The notes below the pieces were generated by a model. That model was not told the DNA's origin. It searched no databases and saw only the letters and a list, made by a program, of their open reading frames with translations. DNA of 64,000 nucleotides from Histomonas meleagridis (Eukaryota; Parabasalia; Tritrichomonadida; Dientamoebidae): the NCBI GenBank assembly GCA_020186115.1, contig WSYJ01000156.1:62001-126000 (forward strand). The letters run 5' to 3'. The translations under genes were made by a program, and so were the position numbers. Positions 28,562 through 37,596 of the stretch are shown here, one piece after another (the stretch's first letter is position 1; each line of letters opens with the position of its first letter).

Positions 28562-28720
28562 GAATATACTTTATCTTTTACTTTGTGGAAAATTTTGAAA
28601 CAGACTTGCTCTATTTATAGATATAATTATGATTTTGATCCAAATTTGGATTGAAAAATATTTCATAAAAAATATTTTAAGATCATTGTTTTAATTAATA
28701 ACAAACAAAATTTAGAAAGA

Positions 28721-29482
28721 TCACAAAGGTTCTATTGGATGCACTGTTTGCATTTGAAGTGATTTTGGCATGTTACGTTCAGGTTTAAACTTATGCGTGA
28801 TCCCAACAACATGAGAAGCATTAGTAGAATTGAATGAAATAAAAGCTTCTTCTTCAGATATTCTTCTTTTAATATCTACCTCATTTAACTCAGAGTTCAT
28901 TCTTTGTAACAGTTCATCAATCTCAGCTTGGTGGCGTGAAATCATATTTTTCATTCTGTTTTCATAGTAATTGTCAGATTTGATTTTAAGGGTATTACTA
29001 AATTCACTTTGCTCTTGCATTGCTTTGTCACGAATGGTAATTGCTTTACGGTATTTTCCTTGGGATGCAACAATTTGAGCTGTTCTCATTACATTATCAA
29101 AACTATTCTGTGTTTCTGTAATAATAGAGGAATGAGCATCTTGCCATTGCTTAGCCAAGTTTTCTATTTCTATTTCTTGCCTTTTTTTTAATTTGTTGAA
29201 TATTTTTTGATATCTTTGCCTGATGAAATTTAATGTTTTCTCATTTTTATTTTGCTTACTTTGGACACGACTATTATATCTATTGGCTAGGTTTTGATTA
29301 CCATTTAAATAATCATCTACAATATGACCAAGATTGATTTCTTCTTCATAATTCTTAAAATCCTGTATTAATTTGTTGTACTTCTCAGCGGCTGCGAAAT
29401 CCCCTTCTTTCATTGCTTGAGCATGCAATTCTTCAGCTTCTTTTAGTGATTTAGGTCTAGTTTTTTTGTTTGTCTTGCTCAT
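28721..29482 (-). CDS. Coiled-coil protein, unidentified
   Basis: 253 residues from the ATG at 29482 (MSKTNKKTRPKSLKEAEELH). An earlier ATG at 29506 lies only 4 bases from the M3 element and is less likely. Residues 15-50 (LHAQAMKEGDFAAAEKYNKL) look like a helical-hairpin unit. About 75-210 is charged coiled coil with RQRYQKIFNKLKKRQEIEIE and RHQAEIDELLQRMNSEL. The tail is basic and Pro-rich. It resembles a class of uncharacterised trichomonad cytoskeleton-associated coiled-coil proteins. It is divergent from the CLEC16A-like gene, and each gene has its own M3. Confidence 0.7.
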   Translation of the reverse strand: MSKTNKKTRPKSLKEAEELHAQAMKEGDFAAAEKYNKLIQDFKNYEEEINLGHIVDDYLNGNQNLANRYNSRVQSKQNKNEKTLNFIRQRYQKIFNKLKKRQEIEIENLAKQWQDAHSSIITETQNSFDNVMRTAQIVASQGKYRKAITIRDKAMQEQSEFSNTLKIKSDNYYENRMKNMISRHQAEIDELLQRMNSELNEVDIKRRISEEEAFISFNSTNASHVVGITHKFKPERNMPKSLQMQTVHPIEPL

Positions 29483-29510
29483 GAGTAACTGAATTAACGT
29501 ACACATTACA

Positions 29511-29549
29511 AAACCGTTTATTTCAATGTGTTGTTTCTTTTAACGGTTT
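29511..29549. promoter_or_regulatory. Divergent promoter with two M3-like elements
   Basis: AACGGTTT on the minus strand (29511-29518) serves the coiled-coil gene. AACGGTTT on the plus strand (29542-29549) serves the CLEC16A-like gene. The two are inverted copies 23 bases apart. Confidence 0.6.
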
Positions 29550-29584
29550 CAATACAATATTGTATTTTTTGCCACTTTTGCGGA

Positions 29585-31234
29585 ATGGATCAAATTGCAG
29601 AATTAAAAGAAATATGTGACAAAATTCAGAGTCAAGACCTTTCAAATGATTTAATGGAGGAGCTAATCAAAACAATTGATGCCATTCCAAGCGTTTTAGC
29701 CAGTTCTTCCGATTCTTTTCTAAACAAATTAAAAATGTTATTTGATTCTAATTTATTTAAAGCAATCGAATCTATTTCCAAAAAGTCAATTGATGGCAAA
29801 TATCAACTTAAAATTTTGCATTTTTGGGACTTCTTAAACCAAACAAGCAATTCAAAAGAAGAATTTTCCATTTTATTTTTAGATGATTTTACAAATCAGT
29901 TGATTTCTAATAGCACCAATGCATTTGACTTAAATTCCACCGAAGTGCGTCAAGCTCTTTCTACAGTTTTTAAAGGAATTTCAATGAAGATGAATCTTGT
30001 TGATCCAAAACTTCTTTTTGACAAAGATGGGGAATGCCCTTTATTTTCTCATTCGCTACAGTTTTTAAGTGATGAGAATTCTGTTTCCGTTTCTGCAGCA
30101 CGTTATATTTTATTAAATTTTTGTTTATTTAAGAATCCATCTACTCAAGCTCTACTAACAGAAAACAAATCGTTTGTTTTCATTGGCAAATTATTCGAAA
30201 ACATGAACGATGATACTCTTGACTTCATTAATGACCTTTTAGATGTTGCACCCGAAGAATTGGGGCAGTTCATTCTGTGTAAAATAAAGAAAAAGTTGCA
30301 AATAGCCGAATTAACGGTCTTCGCTCGAGCTGTTTCTTTTTTGGCTAATGGCAAAGCAAGATCCATTGTAATCAAAGCTGTTTCCAAACGAATCCATTCT
30401 TTCCCAATTACTCAACCACTAACACTTGCGTTACTTTTATATAGCTTGCAAAACCATTTAATTTTGTATGATCTTGCAATTAAACTCGGTTTAATTAGCT
30501 CAGATGGTGAAATAATAAAGTTCTCTAACAAATCAGCACCTGTGCCACCAGCTAGCTTCTTCGAAGAGATTGTAATTGTTTTAAATCAAAAAATATCTTC
30601 AATTGAATCCATTTCACTCTCACTTCAAATCATATCTTTACTTCAGCCTCAGATAAACCCAACTGTTTTTGTCATCAACGACGAGTTAATTCAATCAATT
30701 CGTGAAATGCCAACAGAATCAGTCATCCAATCTCTTTTGCAACCACTTCAACGACAGCGCCATGATCTAAAATATCATTTAGAACGAGCCTCTAACAACG
30801 ACAAGGTCACTTCAGTTACAAAAGAATATCAAGCGATACAACAATTATATGAAATTCAAATCTATTTATGTAACAAAATGAAGAAATCATTTCCAAAGTT
30901 TTGTTTAAATGATCTTCAAGGGGCCGAAAGAGAAGAATATGAAACTTCTTCAGAAGGTAAAAAAGTTACATTAACACCAGCATCAATAACTTATGGCGAA
31001 AACCAATTCAATCTCTCGAGTATCTATGTTTCATATAAGAACAATAAGCCAAACAAAAGGGTTCGAGTTTTCATTGTTAGAAAAAATGGAAAATTAAAGA
31101 CGAAAACGGAGGAAATAATAATTGAGTTCCTGAATTCGTCAGTTTCAAACGCTTTCATGAAAAATGTTAACAGATTTCATAAGGGAATGATTGACATTTT
31201 CTTGGATTCGCTTGTGAAAAGAGACACGAAATAG
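29585..31234 (+). CDS. CLEC16A/FPL-domain-like alpha-solenoid protein (tentative)
   Basis: 549 residues from ATG 29585 (MDQIAELKEICDKIQ); upstream in-frame codons hold the M3 element and no ATG. Residues 90-180 contain LKILHFWDFLNQ, STVFKGISMKMNLVDPKLLF, CPLFSHSLQFLSDENSVSV and AARYILLNF. These follow the FPL pattern of CLEC16A/Gop-1 ('F-SFLKSLSLKLN...FPLY-EALKF--H-DSMVRIAVRTL-LN'). CLEC16A proteins act in endosome maturation and mitophagy. The C-terminal ~110 residues (KVTLTPASITYGENQFNLS...RVRVFIVRKNGKLKTK) look like a PH-type beta domain. The match is by eye. An unrelated HEAT-type adaptor is possible. Confidence 0.65.
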   Translation: MDQIAELKEICDKIQSQDLSNDLMEELIKTIDAIPSVLASSSDSFLNKLKMLFDSNLFKAIESISKKSIDGKYQLKILHFWDFLNQTSNSKEEFSILFLDDFTNQLISNSTNAFDLNSTEVRQALSTVFKGISMKMNLVDPKLLFDKDGECPLFSHSLQFLSDENSVSVSAARYILLNFCLFKNPSTQALLTENKSFVFIGKLFENMNDDTLDFINDLLDVAPEELGQFILCKIKKKLQIAELTVFARAVSFLANGKARSIVIKAVSKRIHSFPITQPLTLALLLYSLQNHLILYDLAIKLGLISSDGEIIKFSNKSAPVPPASFFEEIVIVLNQKISSIESISLSLQIISLLQPQINPTVFVINDELIQSIREMPTESVIQSLLQPLQRQRHDLKYHLERASNNDKVTSVTKEYQAIQQLYEIQIYLCNKMKKSFPKFCLNDLQGAEREEYETSSEGKKVTLTPASITYGENQFNLSSIYVSYKNNKPNKRVRVFIVRKNGKLKTKTEEIIIEFLNSSVSNAFMKNVNRFHKGMIDIFLDSLVKRDTK

Positions 31235-31391
31235 AACAAACAACAATCATAATGTTATTAAATCGCACTTTTTCAATTATATTGTAAACTCCTTATCGCC
31301 TTATTCAAAAATTCACAACTTTATTGTTTTCATCTAACTTAGTTTCGAAGAAAATAAATTTTAATGAACAAAATATTTAATCAGAAGTGTC

Positions 31392-32123
31392 ATGACAATC
31401 GATTCATATAGCGGCCAAACATTGTGCGGTATAAATGCAAGTAAAGGAACAGTCATTGATGAATGTCTCCCACCAACGCAATCGTTCACACAATCGAACA
31501 CATACTCAAACACATTTACCAAGTCTAATACATTAACTAAGTCAAATGCATATACTAAATCTAATCCACTAACGAAGTCATGTGAAATTTCATTTGTTGT
31601 TTCGAATTCATTTACTTTTTCATATTCGAATAGTATAACATTAACGAATACAATCACATTAACACAATCATTATCTATTACGCAAACAATAAGTATTTAT
31701 AATTCGACGTATTCGAATTCATTTTCTGTTTCTATTTTTAATTCTGTATTAACATATGTTTTGAGTGAATTTATTTATTACAAATATACTGTTATTGTAT
31801 ATTCGACTTATTACATATATTATAGTAATTTCTTTACAATTATATATCAAAATGAAAATATTAAAGATGATAATAAAAATACAATAATAATTATAAGTGT
31901 TTGTGTTGTATTTGTCGTAATTGTAATAATTGCAATACTTATCATAGTTTTGGTGCGAATTCACAATAAAAAGCAAATAAGTAATGAACAAGAAGCAAAA
32001 AGTTTCGAAGAAAATCAAAATGAAAAAGAAAATACATTTGCATTGGGAACATCAATGAATAATATTGATGAAGACCCATATGCTGATGATTTTAAAGAAG
32101 AAAAATTCATTAATCATATTTAA
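31392..32123 (+). CDS. Ser/Thr-rich single-pass surface protein, likely truncated 3' part
   Basis: 243 residues. A short Cys-containing start (GQTLCGINASKGTVIDECLPPT) leads into about 90 residues of Thr-Lys-Ser/Ser-Asn-Thr low complexity (for example TFTKSNTLTKSNAYTKSN). A strong transmembrane helix at about 174-190 is followed by a ~50-residue polar tail ending DFKEEKFINHI. This is the typical C-terminal half of trichomonad polymorphic-membrane-protein-like or BspA-like surface proteins. No signal peptide precedes it, and only about 158 bases separate it from the upstream gene, so the ectodomain is missing. It is probably a truncated copy. A Tyr-rich patch (YYIYYSNFF) just before the helix is odd and may reflect decay. 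Confidence 0.6.
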   Translation: MTIDSYSGQTLCGINASKGTVIDECLPPTQSFTQSNTYSNTFTKSNTLTKSNAYTKSNPLTKSCEISFVVSNSFTFSYSNSITLTNTITLTQSLSITQTISIYNSTYSNSFSVSIFNSVLTYVLSEFIYYKYTVIVYSTYYIYYSNFFTIIYQNENIKDDNKNTIIIISVCVVFVVIVIIAILIIVLVRIHNKKQISNEQEAKSFEENQNEKENTFALGTSMNNIDEDPYADDFKEEKFINHI

Positions 32124-32489
32124 ACATTTGCTTAATTGAGTAAAAAAAATCGGTAAAACTTAAATTTACTCGTCGAATAAGATTTTTCTCATGAGATAAG
32201 TTGTTTTTTTTATTTAACTGCATAATATCACTGCTAACCTGTTAGATATGGACATTAATATATCAGAATCAGAACTTCAGCAAAATTTAAATTTTCAAGG
32301 AATTTTTTATGTAATTGCATAATATCACCCCCCAGCCACTCATAAGCCTTAAGTCCAAAGTGTCAGATTTAATACTAATTTCATAAGTTAACGGTGACAT
32401 TTCTGTCATATCGTATATCTATCGTCAAAAGTGAATGTTTATGTAAAATATATGAATACTTTACATATATGTAAATGGTCACAAAATTT
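32124..32489. other. Left flank of the mobile element, no gene seen
   Basis: AT-rich sequence between the surface-protein fragment and the left terminal repeat of the recombinase element. No coding content. Confidence 0.45.
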
Positions 32490-32539
32490 AATTCTCAGAA
32501 AACTTTTTAATAATAATTTTGTGTAACAACTTTTTCAAT
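32490..32539. repeat. Left terminal inverted repeat of the recombinase element
   Basis: Inverted copy of 34944-34993, with one mismatch in 50. Confidence 0.85.
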
Positions 32540-32582
32540 CTCATATAAAAAATTATATGGACAAATTTAAATTGAGTTTTAA

Positions 32583-33494
32583 TTAAATTTTTACTGTAAT
32601 TGCATCTCCAGCCTCAACCATTTGGATAGAAGTATAACGCTGATAGCATGAAGAAATCCATCTTCCTTGGGCTTTAATTTTGCAATCAGCAATTCCAGCC
32701 AATGATGCTTCATGAGCGGCCCCTTTACGAAAAGAATGTGTTGAATAACTCTCTGGATTCACTCCAATTTTTTTAAGTTGCAATTTAAACTTTCTCCTAA
32801 CTGTTCTATCACATAATGTAAAGACATTCGATTCTTCATTTATATAACTTAATTCTTTCCATTTTGGTAACCATAGAAAAGGGGAATATATTGTGTTTGA
32901 ACGCCAAATGTACACATTTACTCTCCTCCCTGTTTGATCTGTTCTAGAATAAGGAATGAGTAATACCAAACGTCCGTCCTGATCATATGTTATTTCTTTC
33001 CACATTAATCTGCACGCCTCAGAAATTCGTAAAAAACCATAAATGCACAAATCTTCTATTGTCATAAGTTCTATTTCATTTTTTACATTTTGATTAGTAC
33101 TTTTTGCAAGTCTTATCATAAGTTGTATTGTGACATACTTTTTCGCATTTGGAGATGTATCCCCCTTTATTATTCTTTTCAAGCCAAGCATGTACGACAT
33201 AAAATTATATGTTTTCGTAAAATCATCTAAGTTATTTTATCTTAAATAAGATACAACAGCTGAGACGAATGATTTAAGGTAGGAATAGGTTGTTTGAGGG
33301 TGTTGACTTCTATAGAATTCCAAAAAAGCACGTAATTTATTCTCAGTAATGGGATATGATTCGGGTGCATTAGGAATTTGATTCATTGTATTTTCATATG
33401 AACGCAACAAAGAATTATATGTTCTTTGTGTGTTTTCAGCAATCCTTTGTTGTTCAACAGATACATTAGCTTGAACTAAACTATTAAGATCCAT
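32583..33494 (-). pseudogene. Tyrosine recombinase with one in-frame stop
   Basis: From the likely ATG at 33494 (MDLNSLVQANV) the frame reads an N-terminal helical core-binding domain (AENTQRTYNSLLRSYE...LRAFLEFYR). A single TAA follows SYLR near 33237. The same frame then continues through the catalytic domain: GFLRISEACRL (first catalytic Arg), HSFRKGAAHEASLAG (His-x-x-Arg), IKAQGRWIS (Trp/His box) and the nucleophile Tyr in SCYQRYTSIQM. All catalytic residues are kept and no frameshift is seen, so inactivation rests on one nonsense codon. Related enzymes occur in Crypton/DIRS-type and polinton-like elements. Confidence 0.82.
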
Positions 33495-33627
33495 GTGGTA
33501 GCTCATGGACCACTGTGTGGTAAGAGAAAATCCGTACGACTTCACCTTTCCCCACTTTTTGATAGACCACATAGAAATGTTATATGAGTTCATACAAAAA
33601 GCTGTATTGAATGGTTTATAATAAAAC

Positions 33628-33671
33628 ACCGATACAACTTTTTGAGAGTACTATCAAAAAGTTGTATCGGT
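33628..33671. repeat. Perfect hairpin inside the nested element
   Basis: Arms of 18 bases (33628-33645, ACCGATACAACTTTTTGA, and 33654-33671) with an 8-base loop. It lies just inside the left 101-bp repeat and downstream of the transposase gene, so it could serve as a terminator or transposase site. Confidence 0.75.
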
Positions 33672-33835
33672 CCGTCGTCTATATGCAAGAGAATATTATT
33701 ACATATAGATGCACATTGGAATTCAAATTTGACCAGCCTATCGGGAACCTGGAAATTAAGCAATTCCAAGTCATATCAGTACCAGGCCAAAATAAACGTT
33801 CTCATTAAAAATAGGGTGGATTGAGATGCGATTTA

Positions 33836-34741
33836 TTAAACCGACTCAATTATGGCATCATCTTGACCTGTGTACTTCACCATGGTGTTCCATGCTTCAA
33901 GGGGAGTCATGTTTTGACCAGTTAGCTTCTTCAGGCTTCGATGATTCCAATAGGTATTGTACTCATTGATCGTTTCTTGGATCTTCTCGAGACTCCACTT
34001 AAATAATGGACCTCTAGCTCTCTCGATCGTAGACCAAAATCTTTCTATCTTCCCATTCTGCTGGGGAGTATAAGGGTGAGTACGGAATTCTTCTATCCCA
34101 TTTGCACTTAGAACAATTTGGAAAGGATTTCCAACAAACTCTCCACCATTGTCAATGGCGAGCATCTTTGGTCGAAACTGCACCTTGTTCAAAGCTCTCT
34201 CGAGTGCCTCGCTACAGAGTTTCGAATCCTTGCTTGCGAGAACTTCATAGTGCAGTAGAAAGCGTGTACGATCATCGATGAAGCCAAGGAGATAGAATTG
34301 ATTATCATCAATTCTAACATAGTGGATATCAGCATGCCATAGTTGCCCAGCATAACGAACAACAAAGAGGCTATTGTGCTCATTAGGTTTCTTCGGTGGC
34401 TTGTGGTAGTTAAATAGGTTCTGCTCTCCGAAAAACTTTCGAACATTCCATTCAGTGGCTGAAAATCCCTTCCGTTTGGCAACTCCAGCAACTCGCTGAT
34501 ATCCGGCACCATGGTAGTCGCTCTTGTATCCTTGGATGTAGCTGATCGTTTCTTGACTTGCATTGTTCGCAGGTCTTCCTCTTCCTGGAATTGGGATATT
34601 GGCTTGTTGGCATATGGCTCTGAGTCTCTCTCTCCCAACAAAGAATATCTTCATGGTTGCCTCAACTCCATTCTCTTCAATTGACCTGCGGAATGCATCT
34701 AAATCAATTCCATCGCATGGATCAATAAGTTTCCTGAACAT
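33836..34741 (-). CDS. rve-family DDE transposase/integrase
   Basis: 301 residues, intact. N-terminal helical DNA-binding part (ERLRAICQQANIPIPGRGRP...YQRVAGVAKRKGFS). The catalytic triad is Asp138 (LWHADIHYV), Asp197 (LAIDNGGEFVG) and Glu233 (PQQNGKIERFW), a DD(35)E spacing. IDDRTRFLLHYEVL and YNTYWNHRSLKKLTGQNMTPLEAW complete the retroviral-integrase-type fold. Such transposases occur in bacterial IS3/IS481-like, Ginger and Maverick elements. The small size and long inverted ends point to a cut-and-paste element rather than a full Maverick. The open frame contrasts with the broken recombinase around it and suggests recent insertion. Confidence 0.88.
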   Translation of the reverse strand: MFRKLIDPCDGIDLDAFRRSIEENGVEATMKIFFVGRERLRAICQQANIPIPGRGRPANNASQETISYIQGYKSDYHGAGYQRVAGVAKRKGFSATEWNVRKFFGEQNLFNYHKPPKKPNEHNSLFVVRYAGQLWHADIHYVRIDDNQFYLLGFIDDRTRFLLHYEVLASKDSKLCSEALERALNKVQFRPKMLAIDNGGEFVGNPFQIVLSANGIEEFRTHPYTPQQNGKIERFWSTIERARGPLFKWSLEKIQETINEYNTYWNHRSLKKLTGQNMTPLEAWNTMVKYTGQDDAIIESV

Positions 34742-34943
34742 TAAATAAATATCTTATGAAAAAGTGATATTGATAAATCTCATATAATATATTAATTGTG
34801 ATTATGAAAAAGCGGGAATTATAAACCATTCAATACAGCTTTTTGTATGAACTCATATAACATTTCTATGTGGTCTATCAAAAAGTGGGGAAAGGTGAAG
34901 TCGTACGGATTTTCTCTTGCAACAGCTCATGGACCACTGGTCT

Positions 34944-34993
34944 ATTGAAAAAGTTGTTACACAAAATTATTATCAAAAAGTTTTCTGAGAATT
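34944..34993. repeat. Right terminal inverted repeat of the recombinase element
   Basis: Inverted copy of 32490-32539. It begins only 4 bases after the 16-bp direct repeat that ends the nested element. Confidence 0.85.
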
Positions 34994-35004
34994 CAATTAT
35001 ACCT

Positions 35005-35033
35005 ACACTTTTTGAGCTTCGCTCAAAAAGTGT
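35005..35033. repeat. Perfect hairpin flanking the mobile element
   Basis: ACACTTTTTGAGC and its inverted copy (13 bases each) around a 3-base loop, 11 bases outside the right terminal repeat. Confidence 0.7.
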
Positions 35034-35179
35034 CCGTATAATTTTAAATTATAAATTTTTGATATTGTTTCGAGCGATCATTTTTACCATAAAATGTCTA
35101 TCGTCCGCTATCGTAAATAACGTATTTTTACCGGGGCGTAGTTCATTTTATGAATTTGTGACCCCTTTTCACAAAAAAA

Positions 35180-35266
35180 TTTGGAATATGTTTTAATAAT
35201 TTTGGATATGTTTTAATAATTTGAAATATGTTTGAATAATTTGGAATATGTTTTAATAATTTGAAA
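35180..35266. repeat. Minisatellite derived from ankyrin-array spacer
   Basis: About four imperfect tandem copies of a ~21-base unit (AATTTGGAATATGTTTTAAT). The unit resembles the AATATTTGGAAATTATTTAA spacer of the ankyrin arrays and runs directly into an ankyrin-unit relic. Two more copies recur at about 35360-35405. Confidence 0.75.
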
Positions 35267-35530
35267 CAGCATCTTATATAGCAGTTAAAAATAATAATAT
35301 AGAAATAGTAAAATTACTTTTAGACAAAGGAATTGATGTTAATACAATATATATTCACATGAATAATTTGGAATATGTTTTAATAATTTGAAATATGTTT
35401 TAATATTATGATACAGCAATTCAAATCGCACAACAAAAAGGTTATAACATAATATAAAATTTACTTCGTGAAAAAGGTGCAAAAGAAAATTCTAATTCAG
35501 AATCTTGCTACTTGGCTTTCGATAAGTAAT
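35267..35530 (+). pseudogene. 3' relic of a DUF3447/ankyrin gene (two units)
   Basis: The unit from 35267 reads TASYIAVKNNNIEIVKLLLD then KGIDVNT. After a spacer of the usual kind, ATTATGATACAGCA begins a second unit, TAIQIAQQKGYNII, a stop, then LLREKGAKENSNSES. It is the decayed end of another copy of the interrupted ankyrin gene. Confidence 0.75.
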
Positions 35531-36408
35531 GAAATGTGTTTTACAGATGAACAAAACCAACCCGAATTACAAGTGTATAAAGAAGACAATAAAAAGGAAA
35601 ATATCATAACATCAGCACACAAACTTATGAAAATCATCAAATTCACAAAATACATTGTAATATTTTACTTTTAAAGAAACATACGTCATAAAGCGAAAGG
35701 GGTTTATTCTAATGCTGTTTTGCTACGAGGATGGGACTCAAAGATTTTTTAAAAATATATTTTCCATTTTGGAATTAAGGGCGACCGTTAACACATGAAA
35801 TTTGGGATGATAATCTGACACATTGCGTACACTCACGACAACTAACTTAGTAAATTAAAATGACTTTTCACAGTTAGAACCGATCACTTCAAAGCTAACG
35901 CAAAATTGCGTTATGTTATTCATAAAATTATCATATAATTTTGAAAGTTTCTTTTATTCATTTATTTATTAATCGCATAAGATTAGAAAACATTTCCGAA
36001 ATTCTTCTGTTTGTAGATATATCAATAGAGATCATATCTTTTAATGATGAGTGAATAATTCCAGAAAATGTCAAAACCCCGCCATAATAACCGTAAAAGT
36101 GATGTTATATGGGGTGCCCCTATAACGTTTATTTTTTTGGTGGGGCTAAGGGAAAGATACATATAAATTTATACTATATGAGCATAAAGGAACACTTTGC
36201 ATAACGATTTTCTCAATATGTGCGTTTAATAGTAAATTATTTTTTTTCTACATTTGTGTAAGCAGGTAAAAGTTTCTTATGATGTTTTACATCGCCCTGA
36301 AAAAATCAATCAAAAACAGGTAAGCTTTTTTTCAGAAGATAACTTTTGATAGCTTTATACCGCCACTTTGAATACATATTTTTCAAAGTTTTACTCTCAC
36401 ATCATACG
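35531..36408. other. Intergenic, no gene seen
   Basis: Mixed-composition spacer between the ankyrin relic and the winged-helix gene. No convincing coding stretch. An Inr-like TCACATC lies directly before the ATG at 36409. Confidence 0.45.
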
Positions 36409-37404
36409 ATGATTGCACCACAAAACGAGACATTTGAAACAATAAGCGATGCAATCATTTACGTATTCCGACACGAGCAAACCTCCCTCCTCAGTTTGGA
36501 CAGAATTTGCGAAGTTTTAAATAATTCAAACTTATTCATTATTCTCAAAAAGCAACTTGTCCCTTGTTCCTCAATTGCTCGCCGTCGTGTTTCCAGTACA
36601 CTCTCATCTTCAGATTTGTTTGTTAGAGCAGGTGCTCCACGTGCATGTTTATGGGCAATTCGGCCAAATAATCCATTATTTGTCAGTAATAATTCAATAT
36701 CATCATCACTGGAGCAGATGCTAACAACAAATGGGCCCATGACTCTTGCTCAATTTGTGGAAACGACTGAGCTTTCAGGGGCAAACTTACAATTATTCGA
36801 GAGATTTTTGACAGAACATACAGCAGATTACACATGTGCTGAGGATGGGACTTATTGGTTTACAGGGCAGCCACGCCCGCCACGTAAGAATTTCGACAGC
36901 ATTAGCCTTGCTCTTGTATTTGCATTTGAATCTTTTCCAAATGGTGCCTCAGTTGAAGAACTTCACTGGTATTTATGCTTATCCACAGTCTGCGAGACGA
37001 AGCGGATTACTCGCCGCTGCGTTTCTCGTGAGCTTTCACGTCGACAAGATTTATTTTCACATCTTTCACGAGCTCGCTATATACTTATTGCAAATGCAAA
37101 CAGACAGCAACAAAACCCACAGCCTTTCGTACCAAGCAGTGTTAATGCTGTCCAAAACCCACAGATAGAGAAAGACAATTTCACATTTCTCATACAACTC
37201 CCACAACAAAACTCCCCTCAAAGCGCGCCGAACGAGTATTCGATCGATACGCTACAGTCAGACACAGATTTCACATCACTCCATCTTCAAAGCGGATTTC
37301 ATGATTTTGATGATCATCAACTTAGATTAGAACCCGCTTATGAGAACGATATTTTTGACCCAGTGAGCTTCTTTAGTAATGATTTCCATTTTTCCTTCGA
37401 GTGA
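36409..37404 (+). CDS. Tandem winged-helix-like protein, possible transcription regulator
   Basis: 331 residues from ATG 36409 (MIAPQNETFETISDAI). An upstream in-frame extension has another ATG but lies before the Inr-like TCACATC. Two similar ~70-residue modules occur. One spans about 10-88 (TISDAIIYVFRHEQTSLLSL...RRRVSSTLSSSDLFVR...ACLWAI). The other spans about 165-235 (SISLALVFAFESFPNGASVE...RRCVSRELSRRQDLFSHLSR). Each has the helix-turn-helix-wing layout of HARE/forkhead-like domains. A middle helical segment and a Gln/Asn/Asp-rich acidic tail (DIFDPVSFFSNDFHFSFE) resemble a regulator with an activation tail. Function is inferred from shape only. Base composition is higher in GC than that of the flanking transposons. 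Confidence 0.68.
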   Translation: MIAPQNETFETISDAIIYVFRHEQTSLLSLDRICEVLNNSNLFIILKKQLVPCSSIARRRVSSTLSSSDLFVRAGAPRACLWAIRPNNPLFVSNNSISSSLEQMLTTNGPMTLAQFVETTELSGANLQLFERFLTEHTADYTCAEDGTYWFTGQPRPPRKNFDSISLALVFAFESFPNGASVEELHWYLCLSTVCETKRITRRCVSRELSRRQDLFSHLSRARYILIANANRQQQNPQPFVPSSVNAVQNPQIEKDNFTFLIQLPQQNSPQSAPNEYSIDTLQSDTDFTSLHLQSGFHDFDDHQLRLEPAYENDIFDPVSFFSNDFHFSFE

Positions 37405-37596
37405 TCGGATAAAAATAAACCTCTATTTCTAGATTTTGTCTGTGAAAATTTTCAATGAGTCAAAATTGTTTACGCAATTCAATATTCAGAAGCCCGAAAA
37501 ATAACCCATTCAAAAAGCTGAAAATTCGAATCGTTTTACTCACAAAAAGTTTCTTCGTTTGGCAAAACGTTCCTATGAAAGCAACCGATAGAACTA

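Larger units (their letters stand above)
33516..34924. mobile_element. Nested rve (DDE) transposon with ~105-bp inverted ends
   Basis: 33522-33622 and 34818-34918 are inverted copies of 101 bases, with weaker similarity a few bases further out. They flank an intact rve-type transposase. A 16-base word (AGCTCATGGACCACTG) occurs in the same orientation on both sides, at 33500-33515 and 34925-34940, consistent with a target duplication. This places the insertion in the 5' leader of the tyrosine recombinase. The element is about 1.4 kb with a single gene. Confidence 0.7.
32490..34993. mobile_element. Tyrosine-recombinase element with 50-bp terminal inverted repeats, carrying a nested rve element
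   Basis: 32490-32539 and 34944-34993 are inverted copies of the same 50 bases (ATTCTCAGAAAAC...) differing at one position. They enclose a minus-strand tyrosine recombinase gene and a second element (about 33516-34924) inserted in that gene's leader. Without the insert the element would be about 1.1 kb: one recombinase between two terminal repeats. No target-site duplication is visible outside the repeats, which fits recombinase-type movement. It does not match a named trichomonad family that I can recall. Confidence 0.75.

Noticed and set aside
32300-35100. A full Maverick/Polinton element
   Set aside because: An rve integrase is present, but no protein-primed polymerase, ATPase, protease or capsid-type gene occurs nearby, and the bounded elements are only 1.1-2.5 kb.
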